64,000 nt of DNA from Cytophagales bacterium. Its GTDB lineage: Bacteria; Bacteroidota; Bacteroidia; Cytophagales; Cyclobacteriaceae. Shown here piece after piece: positions 46,801 through 55,012 of the stretch. The stretch covers positions 1 through 64,000 of the forward strand of contig JAKSDQ010000061.1 of assembly GCA_022360015.1 (NCBI GenBank). The letters run 5' to 3'. The position numbers and the translations under genes were made by a program. How positions within the stretch are numbered: position 1 is the first letter of the stretch; each line of letters begins with the position of its first letter. A model generated the notes under the pieces. That model did no database searches. It was not told where the DNA came from and saw only the letters and a list, made by a program, of their open reading frames with translations.

Positions 46801-46939
46801 CTTCATAGACGGATTGCCTTGCCACCGGGGTACCAAAATCATTTTCCAGAAACGTAGCATAGCCCATAGCGGTTGCAAAGCTTAAGAGTACGATTAATGT
46901 AAGCTTATTGGAGAAGAGTAAAGAGCCTATTCTTTTCAT
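43802..46939 (-). CDS. ccsBA: Fused ResB-CcsA cytochrome c biogenesis protein (CcsBA, NrfI-like)
   Basis: A 1045-aa protein. The N-terminal ResB/CcsB part has four membrane segments (LTLIVLLSFATAMGYATF, WFELLMLILTVNFIGNIFTY, LLFHLAFVVILAGAFVTRYT, and one near 440, TYLGYFLMGLGMMLTLFG) and large periplasmic loops. The C-terminal CcsA part has many membrane segments and the haem-handling WWD motif (SWGRYWGWDPKETW, about 930-945). It exports haem and attaches it to CXXCH motifs (System II). Directly downstream of nrfHA, it corresponds to NrfI of Wolinella and Bacteroidota, possibly needed for the special CXXCK haem of NrfA. Confidence 0.93.
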   Translation of the reverse strand: MKRIGSLLFSNKLTLIVLLSFATAMGYATFLENDFGTPVARQSVYEAWWFELLMLILTVNFIGNIFTYRLLRKEKLSILLFHLAFVVILAGAFVTRYTGYEGLVRIREGQSTNHIISQDRYLEVDVKWNDQRWHFEERLNLTRFKQPSLVRELGNESNPLSIQVDRFVPDAVQGLVDGIEGDEVIELVAALGEGRSSFYLGSGGSIFLNGHEVTFNNQKENAINIRGTGGTYLVHSSEDFNYFVMASQQSGTLPKGKTDTLRIRALYQSDHLNFVVSTIHTGKTLDYQTADSKEMAASAADLLFVKLNHANDEKQIILAALDGVFSPMQEISLDEYAISLSYGPKPVPLPFSVRLTDFQLERYPGSTSPSSYASELIIEDREGSFPVSLSMNNVLDHKGYRFFQASYDLDELGTVLSVNKDFWGTQVTYLGYFLMGLGMMLTLFGKNSRFRQVSKKLSQLKLKTPALCLFLGLFPGLLTAHSSDKHKESVSASEKYIDPDHAQAFGRLMVQDMDGRIKPINTLASEFLRKLTGKTTYVLEENGNTYRLDCDQVFLSIHADPVAWQYMPIIKVDVRKGKMILRNLGLEGKTMLTFQDLLDDHGDYRLRMMVEAAQRKKPAERSEPDNEIIKVDERFNIFFQALTGNYLKIFPQPTATDKSWFNSHFNNAGFPEEDSLFVRNILPVYYQDIKSAQSTGKWTQPRDKLLYLKTFQETMGSDLIPDRSRVRAELLYNELNLFNRLFPVYWLLGIFLLTLALLRVFFHKAWLKTLYLFGIILTALAFISLTANMILRWYAGGYPPWSNGYEMIILVSWALFLFGFVFCRKSDFILPLVALFGGTLLFVSYLDWLNPEITNLVPVLKSYWLKIHVAIIVSSYAPLALSALLGLMSLILMIFRNESFKTTITELTYINELSMTIGLFMLAIGTFLGGVWANESWGRYWGWDPKETWALISIIVYACVLHLRLIPALRGVYTFNLASVVAFFSIIMTSFGVNYYLSGLHSYAAGDPLPVPQFVYWVLGGIFMLSAGAYWRNILCSNGLLLKYK

Positions 46940-46996
46940 AGCATGAAGCTTAAACCAAAATTTTCACAACTTAAACCGGTCTTTCTGCGGTAATAT

Positions 46997-48502
46997 TTAG
47001 TTGAAAGAGGCAGGTCTTACTTCCATCCCGGATTCTCTCTTTTTAGCTTCTTCAAGCCATTTAGGGATGATATTTTCTTTAAAAACTGCTTTCTCCTCTT
47101 CCAGTTTTTTCATGTCCAATCCCACAAACTGCTGCGCTTTGGCCTTGGTAGAGATGTCCGGATAGGCCACCTCGTCTGTAAATCCGAGATCGGCCAATAG
47201 TCGGGCCAGCTTTACTCTGGCTTCCTGGGCGATTTCGGTAGCTGAGGATACGATTCTGCTTACCTCCACCGGTGCGTGAAAAGAGCCCCCGTGGGAAGCC
47301 ACCGAATAGTCCCAACGCCATTGAGCATGTCGGATATCTTGGAGAATGGGTTTCATCTGAGCTTCGGAAGCCCCCAGATCCCATGCTTTTTTTGCTTCCA
47401 GATGAGCTCTTACGATGATCTTTTCAAGATTGCCCTGGATCTTTTTGATTTTGGTTTGCCTTTCATAGACATCTGCTATGAGGTCTTCTTTTTCCTGCCT
47501 GTGACAAACCTGGCAAGAGTTGGCTACATTAGATAGTGGTGATCGTATGTGGTGGTCTGTAAATTTTTGCCCTCCTTCTGCCTTATAAGGCATATGGCAG
47601 TCTGCGCAAGATACGCCCCTTTTGGCATGAACACCGGTTGAATAAAGTTCATATCCGGGATGCTGGGCTTTTAGCATCGGCGCCTTGCTGACCGCATGGG
47701 TCCAGTCCGCAAACGCAATGTTATCGTAATAGGCTTCCATATCTTCTACGGTCATACCGTCCTTCCAGGGTAAAGTCAAATACGGTACACCTTCCTTACC
47801 AGGCAAATCTTTGTTGAAATAGTATTCCACATGGCATTGAGCACATACCAGTGAACGCATTTCCTGGTGTGTTGCCTGATCAATGTCTTTACCCATACTT
47901 TGAAAAGCCTCGATTAACGCAGGCCTGGAGATCTGAAGAGACATGGTTTGGGGGTTATGGCAATCTGCACAACCGGTGGGATTCACTACCTCCGGGCCTT
48001 TGTCAGCCCATTTCCCCGCATAGAATTCTTTAATCCCAATTTCATTCATCAGCCGGGGTACATCAGGACTTTTACAAGTCCAGCAAGTGTTGGGCATGGG
48101 CCCTGTTCCGGGACCAGTTGGGCCTCCGGTACGAAGTGTATTATGAATATCTTCAATGGCATACGTATGTCCCCTGGGTTGATTGTAATCTTTGGCGAAA
48201 CCGTAACCAGCCCAGAGCACCACCAACGCAGGGTTTTCTTCCAGGGCATCACGCAATTTGGAGCCATTCAGGTAGCTGGAGAAGGAAGTATCTCTTGTCA
48301 ACATATATGATTGATATTGGCGCGGGAAGTTCTGACCCCAGATTTCACTCCTGGGCTCATTTTCATTGATATTTACCTGTGGTTGGTAGGCAAACTGACT
48401 TTCCGCTTTTCTGTTGACGATATTATTGGCCAATACGCTCAACAGCAAGACGATGATAATAGTAGCTATAAATAACAGCCAGTTTTTCACTTGATTCTTC
48501 AT
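46997..48502 (-). CDS. nrfA: Cytochrome c552 nitrite reductase, catalytic subunit
   Basis: 501 aa from the ATG at 48502, which overlaps the nrfH stop by 4 bases (ATGA); an upstream start at 48541 is unlikely. An N-terminal membrane or signal segment is present (WLLFIATIIIVLLLSVL). Haem sites are CWTCK at 140-144 (catalytic, Lys-ligated), CADCH at 178, CAQCH at 220, CADCH at 299 and CQVCH at 330, giving five haems as expected. Distal-site candidates are Tyr227 and His281. It reduces nitrite to ammonium with six electrons in the periplasm, as part of dissimilatory nitrate ammonification. It receives electrons from NrfH. Confidence 0.96.
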   Translation of the reverse strand: MKNQVKNWLLFIATIIIVLLLSVLANNIVNRKAESQFAYQPQVNINENEPRSEIWGQNFPRQYQSYMLTRDTSFSSYLNGSKLRDALEENPALVVLWAGYGFAKDYNQPRGHTYAIEDIHNTLRTGGPTGPGTGPMPNTCWTCKSPDVPRLMNEIGIKEFYAGKWADKGPEVVNPTGCADCHNPQTMSLQISRPALIEAFQSMGKDIDQATHQEMRSLVCAQCHVEYYFNKDLPGKEGVPYLTLPWKDGMTVEDMEAYYDNIAFADWTHAVSKAPMLKAQHPGYELYSTGVHAKRGVSCADCHMPYKAEGGQKFTDHHIRSPLSNVANSCQVCHRQEKEDLIADVYERQTKIKKIQGNLEKIIVRAHLEAKKAWDLGASEAQMKPILQDIRHAQWRWDYSVASHGGSFHAPVEVSRIVSSATEIAQEARVKLARLLADLGFTDEVAYPDISTKAKAQQFVGLDMKKLEEEKAVFKENIIPKWLEEAKKRESGMEVRPASFN

Positions 48503-49107
48503 GGATTTTTGTTTTGGTTTTGCGTAGCCGCTTTCAGCCACTTGGGAATAATAAGTTTTTGCCCCTCTTCCTCAGACAAGGGCTCCAGATGAAAACCTAC
48601 AGCGGAAAGACTTTTTACCCTTCCATGCGGTGTTTCTCTATGACACTCCCAGCAGGTACGGTCCAACCGGTCATTGAGATGTGCATCTATCCATGAGGCG
48701 GTTTTAGCATCCGTCACCTGATTAAAATGGCACCTGATACAGTTATTTTGGACCGCCACCTGGCCATCTTCATGCATGACAATAGCTTGTGGCTCTGTCC
48801 TTAAGGTATAAACAGTAGCATGATACAAGCCGTCTTTGGCTTTAAATGCATATTGTTTAAAAACATTATCCTGAGGGACATGGCAGTCATTGCAACTGGC
48901 TACTTCCCGGTGTGAACTATGATTCCAGGTGATGTATTCTGTAGTCATCACATGACAATTAAGGCAAGCCCGCGGGTCGTCGGTTAAATAGGACGCCACA
49001 TTAGCTATTTTTATCATGTAAATAACCAGGGCGGTCATTGCCCCTAGTAAGACGATGACTACTGGTTGCCAGGGCCTGGGAGGAATTAGCCTGTGAAAGA
49101 TTGCCAT
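48499..49107 (-). CDS. nrfH: Cytochrome c nitrite reductase small subunit, menaquinol dehydrogenase
   Basis: 202 aa from the ATG at 49107 (the TTG at 49152 is unlikely). One N-terminal membrane anchor (VVIVLLGAMTALVIYMIKIA) is followed by a NapC/NirT-type domain with four haem motifs: CLNCH, CNDCH, CIRCH and CWECH. It oxidises menaquinol in the membrane and passes electrons to NrfA. It is followed without gap by nrfA, and preceded by a porin gene 62 bases upstream. Confidence 0.95.
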   Translation of the reverse strand: MAIFHRLIPPRPWQPVVIVLLGAMTALVIYMIKIANVASYLTDDPRACLNCHVMTTEYITWNHSSHREVASCNDCHVPQDNVFKQYAFKAKDGLYHATVYTLRTEPQAIVMHEDGQVAVQNNCIRCHFNQVTDAKTASWIDAHLNDRLDRTCWECHRETPHGRVKSLSAVGFHLEPLSEEEGQKLIIPKWLKAATQNQNKNP

Positions 49108-49169
49108 ACTTAAAAATAAATATTTTAAAAATAAATAGAAAGTGTCCGGCAATTAAGAATCGGTTACTA

Positions 49170-50459
49170 TTATCTGTCGCTCGTAAAAATTGTCGGATTA
49201 AAATTAATCATCAACCATACCCAATTATTGAAAGAGGTGTGATCACCGGGTGTTGCCTTGACAAGCTCCATAGATGCTCCTGCAAACATCTGGGAATAAC
49301 CTAAGTTAAAGTTCACATTTTTGTCCGGATTCATGTTAAAAACCAGATCTACTTCCGTACCCAGGTATTTACTTTCCGATTGATCTGCGTCTGTCGGATT
49401 GTATAATTCGGCAGCACTGTTAAATATATGGGTGTTGGCCACCAAAGAACTTTTCGCACCGGTTTTAAACCGGGTCTTTACGTGTACATCCAGCAGCCCG
49501 GCGATATTACCTTGTTGCCCATGTGCATTGCCTACGTAGAAATAATCCATATAGCCATAAAACTTGTGATTGGTGCCGTAAAGCGGATTAAAGGACTTGT
49601 CTTTATTGTCATTAACGGAAGTTCCCGATACATAATCAAAACCCAGGGTCAGTGGTGTGATACCCGTTTTAATTGTCGCATAGGCAGAAACCAGAAAGGC
49701 ACTGACATCCGTATCCGCGCCATTTTTGCCCCCTTGAAAATAAAACTCACCGCCAACATCCAGCCCGGCTACTTTTCCCGAGCCAATCAATCCGTAAGTT
49801 TGTCTCATTGCTAAAGATGAATCTGAGGCCACCTGTCGCCCATCGTTATGAATAAGCATGGAAAGCTTGGCTCCGGCGAATTTTTTGTGCAGCCAGGCAA
49901 ATTGCATGGTTTTGTAATTATTCACCCCGGCATAAAAGGTTTCTGAAAGCTTGGTCGGTTCAAAACCGATCTGGTTGAAAGCCCCTCCGACATCCAGGCG
50001 GAGATCACTACTATCATTTTTGAAAGAAATAAGGAAGGCGTCATGACTTCTTCCCTGTGCTGCCCAATCCAGATCTCCTAAAAAACGGGCATTGTCATAG
50101 TCCAAATCCATTCTACCGATTTTAACAGACCATTTGGGATTAAAATGGTAAAGTCCCCAGGCTTCATAAATATTGGTCAGTGTGGGATCCGATTTGTAGA
50201 TCTGACTGGTCGACCCCCAGATACGCACATCCTGAAAGTTGATCTTAACCTGAAAGGGGCCAGCCTTATAATCAGCAAATAGCCGGCTTCTCTGCTCAAT
50301 GAAAAATGCCGGGTCACGTCCTTCTTCTGTCAGGGTTTTAAAGCCATTTCTAAATTCTGCCCTTGGACGAATTTGGGTTCCGACGATCAACTGGGCAAAT
50401 AGCGCATGGTGGAAAAATAGTATTCCGACCAAAGGCAACAGGGTTTTGACTGGTTTCAT
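49170..50459 (-). CDS. Alginate-export-type outer-membrane porin
   Basis: 429 aa from the ATG at 50459. Signal peptide TLLPLVGILFFHHALFAQ. The rest is beta-barrel-like: GTQIRPRAEFRNGFKTLTEE, QRSRLFADYKAGPFQVKINF, WSVKIGRMDLDYDNARFLGD, with aromatic-ended strands to the end. It matches the alginate_export/OprE type by pattern, but the substrate is uncertain. As first gene of the nrf unit it may allow nitrite or nitrate entry; this is inference. The 227-bp spacer to the divergent ceramidase-like gene should hold promoters for both; no FNR-type site could be seen. Confidence 0.8.
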   Translation of the reverse strand: MKPVKTLLPLVGILFFHHALFAQLIVGTQIRPRAEFRNGFKTLTEEGRDPAFFIEQRSRLFADYKAGPFQVKINFQDVRIWGSTSQIYKSDPTLTNIYEAWGLYHFNPKWSVKIGRMDLDYDNARFLGDLDWAAQGRSHDAFLISFKNDSSDLRLDVGGAFNQIGFEPTKLSETFYAGVNNYKTMQFAWLHKKFAGAKLSMLIHNDGRQVASDSSLAMRQTYGLIGSGKVAGLDVGGEFYFQGGKNGADTDVSAFLVSAYATIKTGITPLTLGFDYVSGTSVNDNKDKSFNPLYGTNHKFYGYMDYFYVGNAHGQQGNIAGLLDVHVKTRFKTGAKSSLVANTHIFNSAAELYNPTDADQSESKYLGTEVDLVFNMNPDKNVNFNLGYSQMFAGASMELVKATPGDHTSFNNWVWLMINFNPTIFTSDR

Positions 50460-50686
50460 GGTGTTTTTATTAGGTTTAATTGAATCGGTTATGGGATGGT
50501 TTAAGGCCAACTTCGCCAGCCAATCATTGACGGCATTCCTTCACTGGTAACCACTTCAGGAAACTATCGAAATTTTGTTTAGCATCCAATTTATCGTAGT
50601 GATCAAATTTGGTCAGGCAAACAAAATTATTTTGTTTTAATTTGAAACAGCTTTCAATATTTTTGTTTTTTGGCATTCAGTGAACA

Positions 50687-52084
50687 ATGATTAAAAAAAT
50701 TTTAAAGGTTCTTTTTGTAATCGTTATACTGATTACAGTCTTTCTTTTCTGGGCATTAAAAAATGTAGACAATACGCCCTACCTTCAATCAGATTATTAT
50801 TCCTCCACCAAGTTACGATTAGACAGCATTGTTTCGGATCTTGGTATTTCCGGAGGGCGCGTCCGGATAGGCCTGAGCAAGAACAGTATCACACCCGTAT
50901 TGTTGGGAGATATGGACGATCCTTCCGCAGGAAAATTTGTGGTAGTACCTTTGTCAGGTTACGGAGGCAGAAAAGGAGCACCGGCTACCGGAATTCATGA
51001 CAGCTTGTTTGTTAAAGCCATCGCCATCGAAGTTAATGAGAAAATCATGGTTTTTGTTGGCTCGGATTTATTAATCATGCCACCGGATGTAAGCAACCTG
51101 TCGGACAAGACGGTTGCTGAAAAAACAGGGTTAACGCGGGAAAACATATTTTACTCTGCAACACATACGCATTCAGGGCCGGGAGCCTGGTCCGGCGGTG
51201 CTGTTGGAGAGATGTTTGCCGGTGAATTTAATCCAAATGTTGTTGCCTGGCTCTCCCGGCAGGTTTCCAAAACAATTATTGAGGCGGTCGAAAACCTGAA
51301 GCCTGGAAAGATTGGCATAGGAAATTTCCGCGCCAGGGAATTTGTGAAAAACCGGCTTGTAGGTGATGAAGGTGCTGTGAACGATGATTTTTTAATGATT
51401 GTCGCCGAACAGCCTGGCGAAAAAAAGGTGATAATGGGTTCGTATGATGCCCATGCCACCACCCTGGGTGACTCGAATATGGAGATCAGTGCCGATTATC
51501 CCGGATACTGGCAGCGAAAACTGGAGGCCAACGGATTTGATATGGCCGTGTTTTTTGCCGGAAGCGTTGGAAGTCATGGCTATCGAAGCAAAGGCGAAGG
51601 GTTTGAAAAACCGAAGTACATGGGGGAAGCCCTGGCAGACAGTACGATTAAATATGCACAAAAAATCACTACAAAAGATAGTACAGTGGCTGCCGCTCTC
51701 ACCCTTAAAATCGATTATCCGGAATTTCAGATTCGTGTATCAGATGGACTGCGCTTAAATCCGGTGATTGCCCGGAGATTATTTCCTGAGGTTGGGGATG
51801 TTTTTTTACAAACCATCCGCCTCGACAGCCTGATTTGGACCACTACACCCTGTGACTTTAGCGGGGAAACAGCAATTACCATTAAAAATGCCATGCATAT
51901 AAAAGGCTTCCGGGCCATGGTCACAAGCTTTAATGGCGCCTACACGGGTTATGTTATCCCCTGTAAATATTATCATCTCAACGAATACGAGTCAAGAATG
52001 ATGAATTGGTTTGGGCCGGGATACAATCCATTTATCAATCATATGGTTGGGGAATTGACCGAAAAAGTATCCTCATCCCAATAA
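50687..52084 (+). CDS. Neutral/alkaline ceramidase-like hydrolase (short form)
   Basis: A 465-aa protein with an N-terminal membrane anchor or signal (LKVLFVIVILITVFLFWAL). The core resembles the neutral ceramidase N-domain: SGYGGRKGAPATGIHDSLFV, AIAIEVNEKIMVFVGSDLLI, ENIFYSATHTHSGPGAWSGG (zinc His pair), and a later SYDAHATTLGDSNMEISADY. Full-length neutral ceramidases have 650-750 residues and a C-terminal Ig-like domain, missing here. It probably cleaves N-acyl groups from ceramide-like or related amides in the periplasm; Bacteroidota make sphingolipids. It converges with a short lipoprotein gene 20 bases away. Confidence 0.82.
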   Translation: MIKKILKVLFVIVILITVFLFWALKNVDNTPYLQSDYYSSTKLRLDSIVSDLGISGGRVRIGLSKNSITPVLLGDMDDPSAGKFVVVPLSGYGGRKGAPATGIHDSLFVKAIAIEVNEKIMVFVGSDLLIMPPDVSNLSDKTVAEKTGLTRENIFYSATHTHSGPGAWSGGAVGEMFAGEFNPNVVAWLSRQVSKTIIEAVENLKPGKIGIGNFRAREFVKNRLVGDEGAVNDDFLMIVAEQPGEKKVIMGSYDAHATTLGDSNMEISADYPGYWQRKLEANGFDMAVFFAGSVGSHGYRSKGEGFEKPKYMGEALADSTIKYAQKITTKDSTVAAALTLKIDYPEFQIRVSDGLRLNPVIARRLFPEVGDVFLQTIRLDSLIWTTTPCDFSGETAITIKNAMHIKGFRAMVTSFNGAYTGYVIPCKYYHLNEYESRMMNWFGPGYNPFINHMVGELTEKVSSSQ

Positions 52085-52103
52085 ACATGGCCGGCTAATC
52101 CAA

Positions 52104-52565
52104 TTATAAAACCTGAACACTATCGCCCACAAACATCCTGGTGCTTTGGACAAATTCTTCCCCATTGGGAACAACAACCTTATTTTTTTTGGCAAGTATC
52201 ACCATATTCTGTGTAAGCTCATCATCATATCCCTTCAGCTCAGGTTTCCCATTTTTGAAACTGTCACCCGTAATAAATAAAAGTGCCCCATCGTGCACTA
52301 GCTCATCAGGCACCAGCATTGTTAATTGATGCTTCCGGACAAACTCTCTCCATTGCCGGGAGGTAAGTATCAAATCATAGGCCGTTACTGACTCGTCACC
52401 GGTTTGGTAAGATTCTATAACATGCCATTGAAAATTATCATCATTGTTTACATAGCTTTGCAAAGCTTTTTCCGCCGTAACCGGGACCTCTTTTTTCGAG
52501 GTACAGTGATTAAAAGATAAAAAAGAGGTGATTGTCAGCATAAGGTAAGTGCCTTTTTTTTTCAT
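52104..52565 (-). CDS. Truncated PqaA-type (PhoPQ-activated protein) lipoprotein
   Basis: 153 aa from the ATG at 52565. The signal ends near SFNHC (weak lipobox, Cys21). The rest resembles only the N-terminal region of PqaA/PhoPQ-related proteins: ALQSYVNNDDNFQWHVIESY, VTAYDLILTSRQWREFVRKH, LTMLVPDELVHDGALLFITG. Full proteins have about 450 residues with an alpha/beta-hydrolase-like domain. Here the protein ends in VQSTRMFVGDSVQVL where that domain should start. It is probably a truncated remnant, though it could be a stable small lipoprotein. The convergent ceramidase-like gene begins to occupy sequence 20 bases beyond its stop. Confidence 0.65.
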   Translation of the reverse strand: MKKKGTYLMLTITSFLSFNHCTSKKEVPVTAEKALQSYVNNDDNFQWHVIESYQTGDESVTAYDLILTSRQWREFVRKHQLTMLVPDELVHDGALLFITGDSFKNGKPELKGYDDELTQNMVILAKKNKVVVPNGEEFVQSTRMFVGDSVQVL

Positions 52566-53008
52566 TTTCTTGTTTTTAAAAATTTGATGCCGATGGGTTT
52601 TCCCGAATGAGGTCCAGTGCTTCTTGAATCGCAACGTTTTCAACGATAGATAAAGCCTGATCTGCTTATAGAAAGAAAACAGGGACCATTCGAAATACTT
52701 TGTTGAGCATGGCAGATAAAAGATTGTATGATTGTTTCAGCGGTAAAAATTTACTTGTGATTACGGCATTGGTACAAACATTTTTAATAATTAATTAAAT
52801 AAGTGGCCGACAGGCTATTTAACTACACGAAAATTTCTATTTATTTCCTGCGCTTTACCTTTATCAGGCCAAAAACAGACAAGGAAAAAAGCAATGCCCA
52901 CAGAAACTATTTACACCAGTGTCCTTGCTATGTGCCCTTAACCCGGAGATGGCCAGCTACTGAAGATTTGGGTATCTCATTACTGGCAGTTTTCGTGTCC
53001 GAATGACT
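52566..53008. other. Spacer between PqaA fragment and sulfatase genes
   Basis: AT-rich sequence of about 440 bases with no recognisable gene or strong hairpin. It should contain the promoter of the PqaA-like gene (minus strand) and the 3' end region of the sulfatase transcript. Confidence 0.5.
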
Positions 53009-54445
53009 TTAAAAAAGTTCCCGCTTGTCTTTTTTTCTTTGTTTCACAAACATATCATGAAGCAGTTCCACCTTTTCCGGGTGTTTCGATGCTAAATTTT
53101 CTGACTCCATCGGATCTTCCCCAAGGTGGTACAGCTCCCAATCTTCAGGGCTATCCGGCTCTTCCAGGTCGTATTTCACGATTTTATAGTCTTCGTAGTA
53201 AAGGGCCCACCGATTGGTGCGCGTATGCCAAATCCAATACAAGTCACGTGATTCCAGGGATTTATCCTCGAAAAGCACCGGGCTAATGTCCACACCGTCA
53301 AGATCATATTGTCCCACTTGCGTGAAATTAATCAAGCTGGCAAGCGTCGGGAACCAATCGATGATATGCAACGGTTCGGATATTCTTTTGGGTGGCAACG
53401 TACCGGGCCAGTTGGCGAATCCAGGCACATGTATGCCTCCTTCCCAAACATCCTTTTTGGAACCTCTCATAGGAATGGGTTGGTTGAAGCCAGTTAAATG
53501 CAGGTCGTCCGGATAGGCATTTCCACCCCAGTTTACCTGAGGGCCGTTATCCGATGAAAACAGTATCAACGTATTTTTTCGCTGCCCGCTTTCATCCAAA
53601 GCCTTAATGACTTGTCCGATGGCATCGTCAAGATGATTCACAGCAGCGAGGAACAATCGCTTTTCCGGATCCGGTTCTTTTTGAATGATTCCTCGAGGAT
53701 CATTAAACCATTTTATTTTGTCCTCATTCAACCAACGGCCGGGGTTTTCAGGATCCAATTGTGTGGGTATGTCGACAAAAGTTCCCCTTTCATCAAGCGG
53801 CGTATGAGGCGCATGGAAGGCCAGGTACAAAAAGAAAGGATCATTACCCTGGTTGCCGATGATTCGTTTAGCCTCTTCAGCGACAAGATCCGTGGCATGC
53901 ACGCCATTATCGCTGCCTCCAATCAGTTTAAGGTTCCGGTGCCAGGTGTTTTCGTACGTACCTTCCCGGTAGCGGTGGTTATACATGCCTACCGCCCCGG
54001 CCAAAGATCCGTAACTTTCGTCAAAACCAAAATGATTGGGGCCGTGGTCTATGGAAGAGCCCATGTGCCATTTTCCACTTAGATAAGTCTTATATCCGGC
54101 TGCCTTGAACATACTGGCCAATGTTGGGGTTCCCTTCGAAAAAACAGTATCGTTACTTGCCTGGAGTCCGGCTGTCCCAAAACGCCCCGGATAACGTCCC
54201 GTAAAGGCAGCCACGCGCGTCGGGGTACATTGAGGCATGGTGTAGTGCCGCTCAAAAGTGACACCTTCCGCAGCAAGCCTGTCAAGATTTGGCGTGTACA
54301 CATTTTCCGGGTTATTGTACCCAATGTCGCCCCATCCCATGTCGTCAACCAGTATGACCACAACATTTGGTTTTTCCGGCGACTTTTTTCCCCCGCATGA
54401 AGAAACCAGCAATAGAACAGCCACTATAATTCCTATGTTTTTCAT
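53009..54445 (-). CDS. Sulfatase lipoprotein (arylsulfatase-like, S1)
   Basis: 478 aa from the ATG at 54445 (the GTG at 54460 is less likely). Lipobox LVSSC at Cys17. Metal ligands are VVVILVDDMGWGD (Asp34, Asp35). The sulfatase signature CTPTR lies at 73-77, followed by AAFTGRYPGR; Cys73 would be converted to formylglycine by a maturase not encoded here. Later motifs are YLSGKWHMGS, HAPHTPLDE and ILFSSDNGPQ. It hydrolyses sulfate esters, probably on a surface-bound glycan, and should act in the periplasm or at the surface. No other sulfatase is in the window. Confidence 0.92.
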   Translation of the reverse strand: MKNIGIIVAVLLLVSSCGGKKSPEKPNVVVILVDDMGWGDIGYNNPENVYTPNLDRLAAEGVTFERHYTMPQCTPTRVAAFTGRYPGRFGTAGLQASNDTVFSKGTPTLASMFKAAGYKTYLSGKWHMGSSIDHGPNHFGFDESYGSLAGAVGMYNHRYREGTYENTWHRNLKLIGGSDNGVHATDLVAEEAKRIIGNQGNDPFFLYLAFHAPHTPLDERGTFVDIPTQLDPENPGRWLNEDKIKWFNDPRGIIQKEPDPEKRLFLAAVNHLDDAIGQVIKALDESGQRKNTLILFSSDNGPQVNWGGNAYPDDLHLTGFNQPIPMRGSKKDVWEGGIHVPGFANWPGTLPPKRISEPLHIIDWFPTLASLINFTQVGQYDLDGVDISPVLFEDKSLESRDLYWIWHTRTNRWALYYEDYKIVKYDLEEPDSPEDWELYHLGEDPMESENLASKHPEKVELLHDMFVKQRKKDKRELF

Positions 54446-55012
54446 AATTTTTTTAGACACAACCTGCCAGCATCCACTTTTTTGCCTCTCTCCTCCTTCA
54501 ATGTTGTTTAAATGCCAGCTTTAACTCCTTTACTTCCTGCTTCTTTCCAATAAATAGCATGCATAACAGTGCGTGTTTTGAAAGTATAAAAATTATTTCC
54601 TTTTTCAAAGCCAAACCTTGCCGCTAAGATGGCTATACCGCCCTGTCGATATAGTGCCACAGCCTGGAACACAGAGGGAGTCGGTACAATCTGTTCAAGG
54701 TAAAATATTTTACAATGGAAAATTTACAATTAACAGTTGACAATGGACAATTATTTTATGGTGGCACCCTTGGGGCGGCGATTATGAAATCATCGCATCC
54801 TCTTATTAGTAAGGCTATCGGATAGGGTAGGTAAGTGTCTCGTGGGTGTTGGATAACTTTTACCGCCATTGATCTGTTTTGAGGAAAATTGTTTCTATAT
54901 TACCTTTTTGTAAGAGGATAGCAATTCATCTTCACGCATAAAACCCAGTCGGGGCTTTGCCGAAAAGCGGGACTGTAATAAAAGGGTAACACCATAAAGA
55001 ACCTCAAATAAA
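54446..55012. other. Divergent spacer between sulfatase and GH18 genes
   Basis: A 567-base stretch without a credible gene. It contains a repeat-rich piece at about 54717-54756, where ACAATGGA, TTTACAATTAACAGTTGACA and ACAATGGACAA follow each other; a similar ATGGACAA pair is found near 43758-43780. It should hold promoters for both flanking genes. Confidence 0.5.

Noticed and set aside
43802-46939. Separate resB and ccsA genes
   Set aside because: One uninterrupted frame of 1045 codons covers both parts.
46997-48541. Octahaem reductase or hydroxylamine oxidoreductase
   Set aside because: Exactly five haem motifs with the first as CXXCK define NrfA.
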